Positions 1 to 10,584 of a stretch of DNA of 64,000 bases are shown here, piece by piece; the first letter of the stretch is position 1, and every line of letters begins with the position of its first letter. Origin of the DNA: Dendrolimus kikuchii (lineage: Eukaryota; Arthropoda; Insecta; Lepidoptera; Lasiocampidae); NCBI GenBank assembly GCA_019925095.2, contig CM034406.1, forward strand, positions 5,186,388-5,250,387, in the 5' to 3' direction. Both the position numbers and the translations under genes were made by a program. Below the pieces are notes generated by a model. The model had not been told where the DNA came from. It saw only the letters and a list, made by a program, of their open reading frames with translations, and ran no database searches.

Positions 1-287
1 TAACAGCCCATAAAAGTCCCACTACTGGGCTCGGGCCTCCCGTTATTGGGGGAACGGACAGTATATCCGCCACGCTTGTCCAAGGCGGCTTTGCAGGTTC
101 GACACATCGGTTATCTCGATGTGCAGGTTGCATCACGATGTTTCCCTTCACTGTTGTTAGCACTTGGTAATTGTAACAATGTGCTCATTAGGTCAGAAAA
201 CTGCCTAAGTGGTGCATGCGTTCCGGCCAGGATCGAATCCGCGCCCTATGAGTCTGGCGTGCGCTAGCCATTACGCTACCACGACTT
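1..287 (-). repeat. SINE-C copy 1 (tRNA-derived SINE)
   Basis: Read on the minus strand, the copy opens with a tRNA-like head: an A-box-like stretch (TAGCGTAATGGCTAGCGC), then a B box, GGATTCGATCC. A non-tRNA body follows, ending in CCCAGTAGTGGGAC near base 20. Copies at 9427-9693 and 31329-31839 share the whole layout. The A and B boxes imply RNA polymerase III transcription. The copy may run past the window edge. A functional tRNA is excluded because there is no cloverleaf acceptor pairing. Confidence 0.75.
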
Positions 288-640
288 CTTCTTTATTCTA
301 TATGAGCTTATAATGTTTTGATTGTTATTGTATTCACGCATTCAATTCACGTATAAGTGAAAAATATTTTGTGTATACTTATTATATATTTAGACTATAT
401 AAATTTCTGCATAATTATTTTTACTGCGTAATAATTTTTTTTTAAATTTATTTATCTATATTAAAAATTTATATCATAAATAAAAATAAGGCACCACTTA
501 AACCTATGAGGTTTGCGTGTGATGCAATACACCCTCGCAATTTCAAATTTTAGGAAATAATAAATAAATAATATAAAATAAAAACAAAAACTTGTACATC
601 CATTTTCTCATGTAACTAGTCAATTCGTATGTGCAGATAA
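288..640. other. AT-rich unassigned sequence
   Basis: AT-rich sequence with short homopolymers. I see no gene and no member of the window's repeat families. Confidence 0.5.
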
Positions 641-675
641 CATGCATAGTCATGAACGTTAATACAAATAGGCTG

Positions 676-1037
676 TCACTGCAATTTTTCTAAGTAATAG
701 TTTTTTAACTTCTGTTTTATATTTTTGTCATTTAAAGATTCTCTTAGTGAAGTGGGCAATTGATTAATTAATTTGGGTATTATGTAGTTTGTAGTGTTCT
801 TGCCGTAGTGGTTATTGTGGGATGGGATGGTTAATGTCTGTTTTGAAATCGATCTTGTGTGTGTTTTGTGTTGTTTTTTTATTTGTGATTCTTGGTTTTT
901 AAAGTAGTTTTCTTTAAGTATCATATATTCTGTTTTCGTTTGTATTGGTAGGACTCCACAGTGTCGGAATAATAAACTGTCTTGGTTTGTTCTTGGAAAT
1001 ATAAAATTCCTAACATAACCATAACATATTAACATCT
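676..1037 (-). pseudogene. LINE C-terminal fragment, interrupted by LINE-B
   Basis: A minus-strand reading frame of about 119 codons ends in a basic, Tyr/Leu-rich tail (LINQLPTSLRESLNDKN, then QKLKNYYLEKL). This is typical of the extreme C-terminus of CR1/L2-like LINE polymerases, where a 'N.LP..IR....FK..LK..Y' pattern precedes the stop. No reverse-transcriptase motif is present, so only the 3' end remains. Its upstream side is cut by LINE-B copy 1 at 1038. Beyond the insertion (from 1391) I cannot follow the frame. Assignment rests on C-terminal style only. Confidence 0.45.
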
Positions 1038-1379
1038 AGAGACTTGGTCTGAAAGAGAGTTTCGGGGTGAAGGTAAGGAAAGGAATGCTCCGGTGGTTCG
1101 GGCATGTGGAAAGAATGCATGATGAAAGAATGACTAAACAGATATACAATGTAAAAGTGGATGGATGCAGAAGTCGTATAAGGCCACGACACACCTTCCA
1201 TGATCAAATTGATCGTGTACTAGCAGAAGGTGATGGAGCCTTAAGAACAGAAGAGCGTGCATGACAAGAGTTATGAATGTCAAAGAAGCAAGTGAGGTGT
1301 GTAAGAATAAGCCTAAATGGCGCTCTGTTGTTCGTGCCTACCCCGCAAGGGAACTGGCGTGAAGTTATGTATGTATGTA
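1038..1379 (+). mobile_element. LINE-B copy 1, 5'-truncated, with TSD
   Basis: 3' end of a non-LTR retrotransposon. The frame encodes KVRKGMLRWFGHVERMHDER and continues to the ARELA stop, followed by a (TATG)n tail. This C-terminus is of the type found in RTE-like LINEs. The insertion is bounded by a perfect duplication ATATTAACATCT (1026-1037 and 1379-1390), so the 5' truncation is original. Relative to other copies a small deletion near 1235 shifts the frame before the end. Confidence 0.85.
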
Positions 1380-1390
1380 TATTAACATCT

Positions 1391-2567
1391 TAGATTTTAC
1401 ATACAGTGTAAATTCGATGCTATACTCCTACATATTTCTAGAGCAAAAGAAACTTTATTATATTCTTAATGATTTAGTTCAAAACCGAGATAATTATTTC
1501 CATTTCATTTGCAGTATAAACTTCTTGAGACTGTTCAAGATGCAATTAACATCGATAAGAAACGAATGAAAGAGTAGGAAGATATAAATCTTCTTACGTG
1601 GGAGGAGAGTGGGAATACTGCTCGAAGCAAGAAAATTTAGCACGACCTTATATAACTATTAAGGTTATTATACACCAGGGGGTCTCGTTTCTTTCATAGA
1701 AAAATAATTAAATATTTTTTCAGGTTATGTTTTTTACTTCGTTTATTATTAGGATTATTGTACCTCTCCGTTTCTCCTTCAATAATATTAATTCTTCTGA
1801 ATGATTTCAAATTAATAGTTCCTAGAATATAATAACATGAATATTATATATAACCGTAATTTTTGTATATTCAATTTCAGAAACTACGTCTACAAAATAA
1901 GCAGTACAATATATTAAATTGAGAATACTGTGATTTATGGATAATTTTGTTCTGCCACCTTGATCATTATAAGAAACAATGGATTTCAGTGATTAGCTAC
2001 AGCCGCACCTCGCGAAATGCGCAATATTCTAAATTGAAAAAGTCATTTTCATTTCTCATATTTTGAAAGTACGCTTGAAGTTGCCTAATCACAGGGGAAA
2101 ACAGCACTTTTCGTCCCTGGGAAGCGATTGTCCCTGCTGTCAAAAAATTTAGAAAACTATGTGAACCATAGATAAAACATGCGACTCATGTCCCAACTTT
2201 TTTAAAGCCACTGTTCAATTGCGGCATAAATTGTAATAAAAAAATATCCAGAATTTTGCAATATCATTTTATACTTACAAATTACTTTTCATTTAATTAT
2301 TTAATTTACATAAATTTGAGCTAAATATTTACTATCATCAGTGACAAAAAAAATACTGGCTACGTTATATACGTTACGTATACGTTGCATATATGGTCGT
2401 ACGTGATGAAGTTTCATCAGATTTTGATATGGATTTAACGCCTTATTTTATTAGAGAAGTAGCTGTTTGTTTTTCTAATCGTGCAACGGAACACAAACCA
2501 CTTTGACTGATAATTTCTTTGATTTTTGCCACCCGTTTTAATATTATATAAAATGATTAGAGCTAGG
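1391..2567. other. Unassigned AT-rich sequence
   Basis: No ORF with recognisable protein features and no copy of the families seen elsewhere. It probably contains decayed repeats, but I cannot name one. Confidence 0.4.
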
Positions 2568-2570
2568 CAT

Positions 2571-2862
2571 GTTTGCTGAAGAGTTTCTTGCGCCGCTTCT
2601 TCTCTTCAAGCCATAACATGTTGCGAAGCGGTGGTAAATTAGATTAGGCTCCCATAGAGTAAATAATAACCATAAACAAAATTTAAACTAAGTAATTAAA
2701 ATAATGTACAAGTTGGCTTTACGCTAAATAAAACTTTAACAATACTCGTTCACAGTTGACATCTTTGTCTTCCGTGATCACGGCCACTGAAAAGTGGCCG
2801 AAATGTCGGAATAACCAAAATCAAATAAATTACCGCGCTTAAAATCGTTAAAACGTAGTTTT
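2571..2862 (+). repeat. rep-E copy 1
   Basis: About 290 bp running from CTTGCGCCGCTTCTTCTC through AAGCGGTGGTAAATTAGATT to ATCAAATAAATTACCGCGCT. It holds the palindrome CCGTGATCACGG followed directly by the stem-loop GGCCACT-GAAA-AGTGGCC. The same block recurs near 23995, 56942/57421, 58775 and 59046. The class is unknown; both the hairpin and the block are conserved between copies. Confidence 0.7.
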
Positions 2863-2926
2863 ATAATCAGTTTTTATCTACTTTCCTCATATTCAAAATC
2901 AAAAGCAGAGTGTTAACCTCGGGTAA

Positions 2927-2992
2927 GAGGCATATTTAGGCACTCGAATTATTAGCGCACGTGCGCTAAACCCTCTCGTGCCTAAATATTTT
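2927..2992. repeat. Nested palindrome
   Basis: A perfect 18 bp palindrome TTAGCGCAC|GTGCGCTAA (2952-2969) lies inside an outer inverted repeat, ATTTAGGCAC on the left and GTGCCTAAAT on the right. The whole could extrude as a cruciform. It may mark the middle of an old palindromic transposon; I see no second copy here. Confidence 0.6.
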
Positions 2993-3593
2993 CACCTCTC
3001 GTGTAATAATCTACTATTTCAGTGATCACGTTTAAACTGTACAAAAATTAAAGTACTATGTATAAATTAGGGGTAGCTTATTATATGTGCAGTAAAGTTT
3101 TGGATTTGTATTTATAAGTATATATATATATAATTTTACGTGCGACTTACGTAAATTGCGTAGCTGTTGTGGTTAATTGTATTTTGTATGATAAATAGGT
3201 GACCGTGATGTTTGACCACGATCACGCTTGATATTTAAAAGATGATGCAGATGAAGATAAAGCACGCTTACCTAGATATTGGGTCAAATAGAATTGGGTC
3301 GTTTTGGTCTTACGCCAAAAGGAAAATCAGCGTTGTGTCGGATCGATTTCCAGCACAGCTTTCAAATTTGTTTCAGATAATAAATATCTATTCAAATGAG
3401 AGTTGAAGACTCAGATTGTAATTTACGAGAGCCACTAAATATAGATGTATAATATATCTAAAAAATCCGTTTAGTTTTGTGATGGTAGTACTTTCTGATA
3501 GCAAAATAACATTTCCACTTTTAACTTAAATATTTTTTACAGATTGAACTAACTTTTTAACAGATTTTAATTTTAATTTTATGGCGTTTTTTT
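2993..3593. other. Unassigned sequence
   Basis: AT-rich, with a short TA run near 3119. No gene or known repeat recognised. Confidence 0.4.
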
Positions 3594-3826
3594 AATCGGC
3601 AGACAAACTTACATGTTGTATATCCCTTTACCTAAGTAACTTACACGTGTGTTATGGATAATATACAACGGACCATTCTGGGGCCCAGACACCCAGACCA
3701 CAGTAAATAACGGAAAGTTCGTTTACAAAATTTATCATGCCAAGAATCGATCCCAGAGCCTCGGCGTCGTAGTGGGGTCGGCGGGCAAACGTTTAGCTCG
3801 CTCAAACACGTTTCATGTCATTGTAA
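3594..3826 (-). repeat. SINE-D copy 1 (tRNA-related)
   Basis: The block starts AATCGGCAGACAAAC and contains GGTAATATACAACGGAC-like sequence, followed on the plus strand by AAGAATCGATCCCAGAG. That is a degenerate B box on the minus strand, next to a tRNA-like A-box region. Related copies lie at 54474 and 59872. The copies share the body but have diverged heads, which suggests an old family. Confidence 0.55.
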
Positions 3827-3873
3827 ATATGGTGTTTTAAATACATAATTTAATTAATTTCAAAGCTATTATT

Positions 3874-3905
3874 TTCGGAAATCCTGTACAAACGGATTTC
3901 CGAAA
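3874..3905. repeat. 11 bp inverted repeat at LINE 5' junction
   Basis: TTCGGAAATCC and GGATTTCCGAA flank a 10-nt spacer just upstream of the point where reverse-transcriptase coding similarity begins. It may be a by-product of the truncated insertion. Confidence 0.6.
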
Positions 3906-3908
3906 TCG

Positions 3909-5139
3909 TTGGCGTTTCTGCTCCTGGCAGATCCTGCTGGCGTTCCTCAGGGCGGCGTTTTATCTCCTCTTTTATTTTCCATTTTTATAAATTCTATCTC
4001 GAAAATCTTCTCTTCTTTCTACCATCTCTATGCAGACGATTTGCAGATTTATACTCAGGCGCCTAAAGATAACTTTCATAACGCTATTAAACTTATCAAT
4101 GATGATCTGAACCGCATATACAACTGGAGTACCTCCCATGGACTTAGAGTCAATCCCAATAAAACTCAGGCCATCATCATTGGTAGCTCGCGAGCCATAG
4201 CTAAAATAGATTTTTCACAGCTTCCCGATGTGATCTTTCATGATACGCCTATTCCTATCAGTGATCAAGTCAAGAATCTTGGCGTAATAATGGACAAGGA
4301 ATTGTGTTGGCGACCCCACATTACTGAATTAAGCCGCAAGATTTTTGCATCCTATGCATCGCTTAGGAGACTGAAAAATTTCCTTCCGACTGCCACCAGG
4401 ATTTCGCTTGCTCAATCAATTCTACTACCCATCCTCGACTATGCTGATGCTTGCTATCTTAATCTCACTCAAGAGCAACTTATTAAGCTCGAGCGTCTTC
4501 AAAATGTTTGCATAAGGTTCATATTTGGTTTAAAAAAATATGACCACGTTTCTGAATATCGCAAAAAGCTCGAGTGGTTGCCTATCTCACTTCGCCGGAA
4601 TGCTCATCTTCTCAACTTACTATATCGTATACTGTTTATACCTTATACCCCTCCTTATCTTAAGGAATGTTTCAACTTCCTTCATACATCACATACACTC
4701 AATTTGCGCTCCACTAATAATCTCCTGTTAATGGCACCTGCACACTCTTCAACATTTTATTCCAACTCCTTCGCCATGCAGGCTGTCTTACTTTGGAACT
4801 CTTTGCCCACTGATGTCAGAAAAGCTAAATCCTTTGCCATATTTAAAAATTCACTTAGGAATCATTATGTAAGTCTTACGCAATAATGTGTGTGCTAGTT
4901 TACAATAGACTGTAATCTGCTGTCCATGTATGTCATATTTTTCTTTTTTCCTTTTCTTTGTTGCATAATAATTACAGATAATTTAAGAATTTCCTTTGAG
5001 TCAGGTTGCCTGGAAGAGATCGCTTTTAGCGATAAGGCCGCCTTTTGTTTTACCAAGTAACTATTGTCTTGTTGTACATTTTTTTTTTGTAATTTTTGTT
5101 TTGGTGAACAATAAAGTGTTGTCTATGTCTATGTCTATG
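3909..5139 (+). pseudogene. LINE-L2 reverse-transcriptase fragment plus 3' UTR
   Basis: An open 325-codon frame (3909-4886) encodes the C-terminal half of a CR1/L2-like non-LTR polymerase. From N to C it shows the GVPQGGVLSPLLF motif (RT motif B, residues 11-23), the catalytic YADD box (about 41-44), a thumb/connection region, and a C-terminus containing ALLWNSLPTDVR-type sequence. The palm aspartate of motif A, the fingers and the endonuclease are missing, so the copy is 5'-truncated. The 3' UTR carries GCCTGGAAGAGATCGC and GATAAGGCCGCC, then AATAAAG and a (TCTATG)n tail ending at 5139. The frame is intact from motif B to the stop, implying moderate age. The true coding join is unclear before about residue 10. 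A second copy of the same family lies at 37487. It is not a host gene. Confidence 0.85.
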
Positions 5140-5707
5140 CATTGCCTTTAAACATAGTTTGGGGTCCTTGATTGATGTGTTTTGTTGCAAGATTAACGAC
5201 AGTCGGAGGAGTTTGTTAATTGAACAAATAGCTTCAGCGCTCAGAGAGCTTAAAGGTCGACGGATTCAAGATCAGTTCCCATGTCGTGTCATCTATTCAT
5301 TCGCTTACCTTACCATCGTGGGACGCCGAACTTCAGAAAAATACAATGCACGATTTCAACACATCTATACACAATTCCATCCATCGACTTACACTTCAAC
5401 TTGACCTTTACTGGTACACAGATCGCGATCGAGTAATCATTTTCAACAAACGGTAGCCGTTTTTATATTTTTGCGCTAAAATCCACCGAGTTCCATAAAT
5501 GGTCGGTATCGCAAGTGGCGCCATCTTTAAACAGTGAATGTTGGCGGGAACAAGGCTTTCATAAGAAAACAACTACTTACTTTTATAACTGTCAAAGTTA
5601 TACATCGTAAAGAATTACTTACATAGTGTCTTATAATCTATTAAATTATGGCATTATTATACGAGCAATTACTACGACTATAGTTTCATAACATCTGCTA
5701 TAAATAT
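5140..5707. other. Unassigned sequence with an unrecognised 81-codon ORF
   Basis: Includes an ORF at 5159-5404 (+) that matches no family I know and may be chance. No repeat member is recognised. Confidence 0.35.
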
Positions 5708-6409
5708 TGTGGTGACTGAGGGTAGAACTTTCTGGCAGCGTAAGCCGGTTTCAAGACTTTAAGAAAAAGTTAGAAGATTCTGAAAGGAAAAGACAAAGAC
5801 AGATACATTTTAGAAAGGGGTAGATGATGAACGAAAGTTCTAGAATAGAAGGTTCGGGAAGGAAAAGACAGAGATAGATGGATATTTAGAAAGGGATAGA
5901 CAGTAAATAAAACAATAATGAAAAGAAGATTCAAATTATGGGTTCTAGACGATTCTTCCGGGTCAATAGTATTCAATAAGCAGCGTAAAACTCGCCTACC
6001 GGGTAGTTAAGTTCAGTTCAAGACAGCGAAGTGACAAGTGCGATACGAAAGAGTTGAAAGAGAACTTTAATAGAAGACGGTGACGAGTTTAGTGGTGAAT
6101 TTAGTGTAAAGTTTAGTGGACAGTTCAGTGAAGGAGTGTAGCGTAGTTTAAGAGAAGACCCCAGAAGCGAACTACACGCGGTAAATTCGGAGGTGAGCAC
6201 TGCAGTAGCAGCATGTGGTCTACGCAATATCGGCGACGGTATTGTGAGTGAAACAAGACATCTTATTGTCGGTACAGTGCGTTAGTTGTGCGTGTAGGGA
6301 CAACCCTGCGGAGAGGAATCACGTACGACTAGGTAAGTTATAAAAGCGTTTAGTTAAAAACTGGTGTTTCCTTCCAATCCTAAGTGAGTACCCCCGCTCG
6401 CACGTGACA
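5708..6409 (+). repeat. Candidate solo LTR (702 bp)
   Basis: The segment starts TGTGGTGACTG, ends CACGTGACA, and is flanked on both sides by ATAT (5704-5707 and 6410-6413). TG...CA ends and a 4-bp duplication fit a Gypsy-type LTR. Inside, a 75 bp direct repeat (from about 5772 and 5847, sharing AAGGAAAAGACA) resembles duplicated U3 control sequence. A CTAG|GTAAGT splice-donor-like site lies near 6331. No gag/pol flanks it, hence a solo LTR if correct. The alternative is a promoter plus first exon of a host gene. The strand is a guess from the splice-like site. Confidence 0.5.
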
Positions 6410-6413
6410 ATAT

Positions 6414-6964
6414 ATATTAGCTGCCATATATTTTAGGATGCTGACAATTGGTACTTTAAATTTTTTTAAAGACCGATATGGTCTCATGGAGAGTTAGTGA
6501 AAGTTTGAAGGCTTCTTTAACAACCATAGAAAAGCGTTCCAACCTACTCTAACTGTCTATAAATAAGACCGTATAGATTGTAGGTCTATATCCTAATTAA
6601 GTTTACAAATGGATTTTTACTTATTTCCAGAGTTTATCTCGCGGCGTGGCCGCGGGACAAGTCTTTTGGATTGGGTCTATTTTATTTACATAAAACCTTT
6701 ATTAGCTTTCTTATATACAAATTTTCAGTGAAAACTTATTTAACATCAAATAGATAACTTTTAACTGAAGATTGACTTGAAAACTTTGTTTTATACTTTT
6801 ATATTCATAGTTAGGAAATCCAATACTCAATTATTAATAACAAAAAATTCAAAGCTGAAGCAATTTTTTGATTTTAGTTCATTCGATTAATTCGTAAGTA
6901 GGTATTTATTTTTTGAGATACCGTGTCTAAATACGCCGACTATTTTGTAATACATATTTCAATT

Positions 6965-6966
<2 letters not shown>
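6414..6966. other. Unassigned AT-rich sequence
   Basis: No gene or named repeat. Part of it may be 3' sequence of the LINE-F copy at 7079, reading leftward. Confidence 0.35.

Positions 6967-7008
<42 letters not shown>
6967..7008. repeat. (TA)n microsatellite
   Basis: About 20 TA units. It lies on the 3' side of the minus-strand LINE-F fragment and may have grown from that element's tail. Confidence 0.95.
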
Positions 7009-7011
<3 letters not shown>

Positions 7012-7078
7012 AATAAGATAGCATTTAAATTAATATAATCTAAAAATAAAAAACCAAAGACATTATAACTAAAATACA

Positions 7079-7331
7079 TTATGTAGCAAATCATTGCCAA
7101 CGGGGAGCGTGCCCAGAAGGCTGGCTGCATTGCCACGCTGTATGGCAATACTTATTTGTTGTGCAAAATATGAGCCAGCCTTCTGATCACGGGTAGTGTC
7201 AAAGAGTTTCTTACATATGTCTTTAAAGAAAACGGACCCCACGGGCCTAATGAGTACGTAACCCCTTCCTAAGGCTCCATATTTGCGCCGTTTGACGTCC
7301 TCAGCTGAAGCGGCAGCGTTGCCAAGAATAA
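7079..7331 (-). pseudogene. LINE-F fragment 1
   Basis: The minus strand matches the end of the 19018-19641 copy: the region after the endonuclease motif (KRRKYGALG), DTTRDQKAGS-like sequence, and IAIQRGNAASLLGTL near the stop. Even the 3' UTR (ATAATGTCTTTGGTTTTTT) is shared, so the two are close relatives. It is 5'-truncated at about 7331 and carries small deletions. The catalytic PD...D part is absent. Confidence 0.75.
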
Positions 7332-7984
7332 CATATATTTACCAAAGGCGACCGAGACGATTTATAAAATAAATAAATATTTTAAGAGTTCTGTGCTCCA
7401 ATTCGACAAATAAGGTGGACACTCAGCATATAGCTGTGTCGGAAGTTACTCCGACACAGCACTGATTTTAAGTGCCCACCTGTTAATCAATTTGTATTTA
7501 CTAGAGACCGTATAAAATATGTATTAGCATATAACACCGTGTATAATAGGTTAAGATAGATCAACGAACATGCCGAAAACATAAGACTTCATTTACGTCA
7601 AAATGGCTAGGGAATCCTCAGAAAATATCCGTACAAAAACAAGATAACATATTAATTACTTTTGAAAATATCAGTTGGTCCAGAACATAACTTACCTCGT
7701 TCAGGCAACACGTCATAATCAAAAAGCAATCAATATCCGGCAATAGGTTGGCAGCAACGCACACATCTACGAAAGTGGGTCAAATTGACCTTATCTCAGC
7801 CATTTTGCTTCCTCAGTCCGATTCCGAAGGATTTTCGATGGCTTTGTACAAAGAGTGTCTAACACGGATTTTGGGGTACCTCAATAAATCTAGTGAGCAA
7901 TGTCTTACTTACGTTGCACGTGTATGTATAATACACACACACATATTATATTTTTATTCGTGTAGGAGCGGAGTAAGAAAACCA
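7332..7984. other. Unassigned sequence
   Basis: A 94-codon ORF at 7748-8032 runs into SINE-A and has no recognisable family. CTGTGTCGGA (7432-7441) and TCCGACACAG (7451-7460) form a short perfect inverted repeat. Otherwise nothing recognised. Confidence 0.4.
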
Positions 7985-8297
7985 TTTTTTTTTATCGCAG
8001 GAGATCAGCAGACAGGTAGACGGCCCACTTGATAGAAAGCGGTTATCATCGCCTATGGACATTTGCAACACCAAAGTTGCTACAAATGCGCTGCTGCTCT
8101 CTTAAGGGAGACTAGAACCTGGTCATTAATGCCGGAACACAACTCAAGGTTGTTATGGCGACATACTTTAGACCAGGGGTGATAGCCATCCAGTCCGGCA
8201 AATGCCCTACCACCTGGCTGTGGGTTGTTAAGTCGCCTCTTACGACAGGCCGCCCGGCCGCAGGAAATTGTATTCTTTCTCCGTTCCTGCACGGATA
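7985..8297 (-). repeat. SINE-A copy 1 (full length)
   Basis: In sense orientation (minus) it starts TTATCCGTGCAGGAACGGAG and passes CTGCGGCCGGGCGGCCTGTC, AGGTGGTAGGGCATTTGCC, GTGTTCCGGCATTA and CATAGGCGATG. It ends GGGCCGTCTACCTGTCTGC, then an A-rich tail. Poly(A), uniform 3' ends and a LINE-like 3' portion indicate a LINE-mobilised SINE. ORFs across it are incidental. Confidence 0.85.
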
Positions 8298-8302
8298 AGA
8301 TT

Positions 8303-8587
8303 AACAATTTCCTGTGGGCAGGCGGCCTGTTGTTAGAGCGAACGAAACAACCCACTGCCAGTTGGTAGGGTATTTGCCCGTTTGGATGGCTACTACCCCT
8401 GGACTAGAGTATGCCGCCATAATAATTTTGAATTGTATTCCGGCATTAGTGGCCAGGGTCCTGTTGCCCTTTAGAGAGAGGCAGCACATTGGTAACACCT
8501 TTGGTGTTACATATGTCCATAGGCGATGGTAACTGCTTTCCATCAAGTGGGCCGTCTGCCTGTTTACTGAACTCATGTAATAAAAAA
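8303..8587 (+). repeat. SINE-A copy 2, inverted against copy 1
   Basis: Nearly full length, in sense on the plus strand, with its 5' end about 5 bp from that of copy 1. It ends TGTAATAAAAAA. The pair forms a large 5'-to-5' inverted repeat. The sequences have diverged (for example GTTAGAGCGAACGAAAC replaces the usual AAGAGGCGAC block), so these are two insertions rather than a recent inverted duplication. Confidence 0.85.
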
Positions 8588-9046
8588 CACACACACATAC
8601 AACGTACTATATATATGTGACGGATGGACGCAGTGAAAATAGGCTTTAATTTCGGAGTAGATATTACACGGTATAAATCGGGAAGTGTGAAATTACCTTT
8701 ACTTTCGTGCTCCATTATTGATAATATCACCAATATGCGGTGGATGGCATAATAAAGAACATAAGTTGTTTCACGTTAATATATTTAATATATGGATTTA
8801 TAATTGGAACAATAACTTTGGATAGCTGAGACAAGAAGAATGGCAATGGCAGTTAATAAAAAATGTATAGAAATATAAACGTATCAAAAGTTTGTCGTAC
8901 AGCCGTATTATGTCCATGATGGAAATTTGAATTGTCGTAAGGGACTTGTATTTTTAAGGAAGACCTAAAAATAAGTTTTGATCTATAATAACGTAATTTT
9001 TTCACTTTTTATCTTATTAATATAGTTTTAAGCCACAATTAGACCA
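8588..9046. other. Unassigned sequence
   Basis: A short CA run at about 8587-8600, then AT-rich sequence without a gene or named repeat. Confidence 0.4.
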
Positions 9047-9049
9047 ATA

Positions 9050-9165
9050 ATAACAGTCCATTCTGTCCCAATCCTCGGCTCCAGCCACCCTATATATTAA
9101 AGGAACTCATAGTGTACCCCCCACGCTTTTTCAATGCAAATTGGCAGATTTGACACATCAGTTAT
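9050..9165 (-). repeat. Degenerate SINE-C relic
   Basis: Aligns with the body of SINE-C copies (CCACGCTTTTTCAATGC, GACACATCAGTTATC) but lacks the tRNA head. Identity is visibly low, so this is an old copy. From 9166 to 9426 nothing is recognised. Confidence 0.45.
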
Positions 9166-9426
9166 CAAGTCAAAATCACCGTTGTCAAACTCGCTAATTA
9201 TCATCGAGTCGAGATGACCGACACGTGTCAGACCCGCCAAGCCTTAGCCTTAGCAGACCCGTAAGCTCCTTCAATAAATAGGGGGGAGGGTAAGGGGGGG
9301 AGGAGCTCAGCAGTAGGACAATGATTGCCCTAAGTGATTAAGTTTTCTTTAATATATTTTTTCACTCACAACTTTTTTATGCAAATAAATGTTTAAACAA
9401 TAATACTAGAATACTGTAATGTAATA

Positions 9427-9693
9427 TCAGCTCATAAATGCCCACTGCTGGGCTCGGGCCTCCCATTATAGGGGAACGGACAGTATACCCGCCGTGCTTG
9501 TCCAAGGTGGCTTGGCAGGTTTCACACATCGGTTATCTCCGGTTTTCCTTCACCGTTGTTAGCATATGGTAATTGTAACAATATGTACATTAGATCAGAA
9601 AACTGACTAAGTGGTGCATGCGTTCCGGCCGGGATCGAACCTACGCCTTTTGAGCTTGGGACGCGTGCGCCAGCTATTACGCTACCATGACTT
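9427..9693 (-). repeat. SINE-C copy 2
   Basis: Complete copy. Minus-strand A-box region TAGCGTAATAGCTGGCGC, B box GGTTCGATCCC, ending CCCAGCAGTGGGCATTTATG. It lacks the short GATGTGCAGGTTGCATCACGA-type segment present in copy 1, so a subfamily difference or internal deletion exists. Confidence 0.8.
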
Positions 9694-10295
9694 AAAATTA
9701 CTAGAATACTAGTAATTTTAAATAAATTCCCTTATTAACTATTAGTTAGGTGGTCTATATAGCACCGCTGGCGTTGCTGAAGACTTAATAAAAATTCAAT
9801 ATAAAAGTTAAATTGAGTTTCTAGTGTCGATCGTAATACTGCTTTTTATATTTGTGCAAATTGTGAACCAGATTAACTTGGATATGTACTACTTTATAGG
9901 GTTTGGAGCGTATTAATCACAGAAATCGAGTGTTTTAAAAAAGATATTGCAATATGGTATCAGGCGAGTCGTGGAGGGAGGCTGCAGCAGGCGTGGCCGC
10001 GCTGTGTTCGCACATCGGCCACGGCGTTACGCCATTTTAGATTTAGTGCTGCACAAAATCTCATTGACTACGTTTATCGATATCGATCTCTCTCACCTTG
10101 TTGCTTGTATAATAGTTGTGTATTGATAATGACTTTGGTTGCCTCTTCGTCGCGTGTTAAAACAAAAGAAAACAATATTCCATTCTCAAGCACGAGAACT
10201 GGCCTGAAAAGTATTAGAAAATTGTGATATTGAGCAGAAAAATAACAGTTACAAATTGCTTGGAATACTAATTCTTGTGTCAAAAGAGGCGCAAA
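9694..10295. other. Unassigned sequence
   Basis: No gene. A GC-rich patch at 9960-10040 stands out from the AT-rich surroundings but has no recognised content. Confidence 0.4.
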
Positions 10296-10508
10296 TTACC
10301 CCGATGCCAGGTAGTAGAGCATTTGCTCGTTTGGATGACTACTACCCATGGTGTGGAGTATGTCGCCATAACAAACATGATTTGGGTACTGGCATCAGTG
10401 GCCAAGTTTCACTCCCTAGTTCCAGTCCAGGAGCATATTGGTAGCACCTTTAGAGTTGAACATATCCATAGGCGATGGTAACCACTTTCCGTTACAGTTG
10501 GGCCGTCA
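10296..10508 (+). repeat. SINE-A copy 3 (diverged)
   Basis: Matches the SINE-A middle and 3' end (CATAGGCGATGGTAACCACT, GGGCCGTCAGTC) with many substitutions and no intact A-tail. Confidence 0.7.
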
Positions 10509-10584
10509 GTCTATTTGTTATACTCCAATAAAAAAAGGTAATAATTTTACTCTCATTTTGTTGCGCACAAAAATTATCGATATC

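Noticed and set aside
1..287. tRNA genes at 1-287, 9427-9693, 31329-31460 and 54474-54646
   Set aside because: B boxes are good, but acceptor and anticodon stems do not pair, and the same SINE body follows in each SINE-C copy.
5159..5404. 81-codon ORF as a gene
   Set aside because: No recognisable family, and no splice or UTR evidence.
7985..8594. ORFs of 70-150 codons over SINE-A copies (such as 39024-39455, 42808-43260, 41380-41838)
   Set aside because: They coincide with SINE-A; the frame used differs between copies and no protein domain appears.
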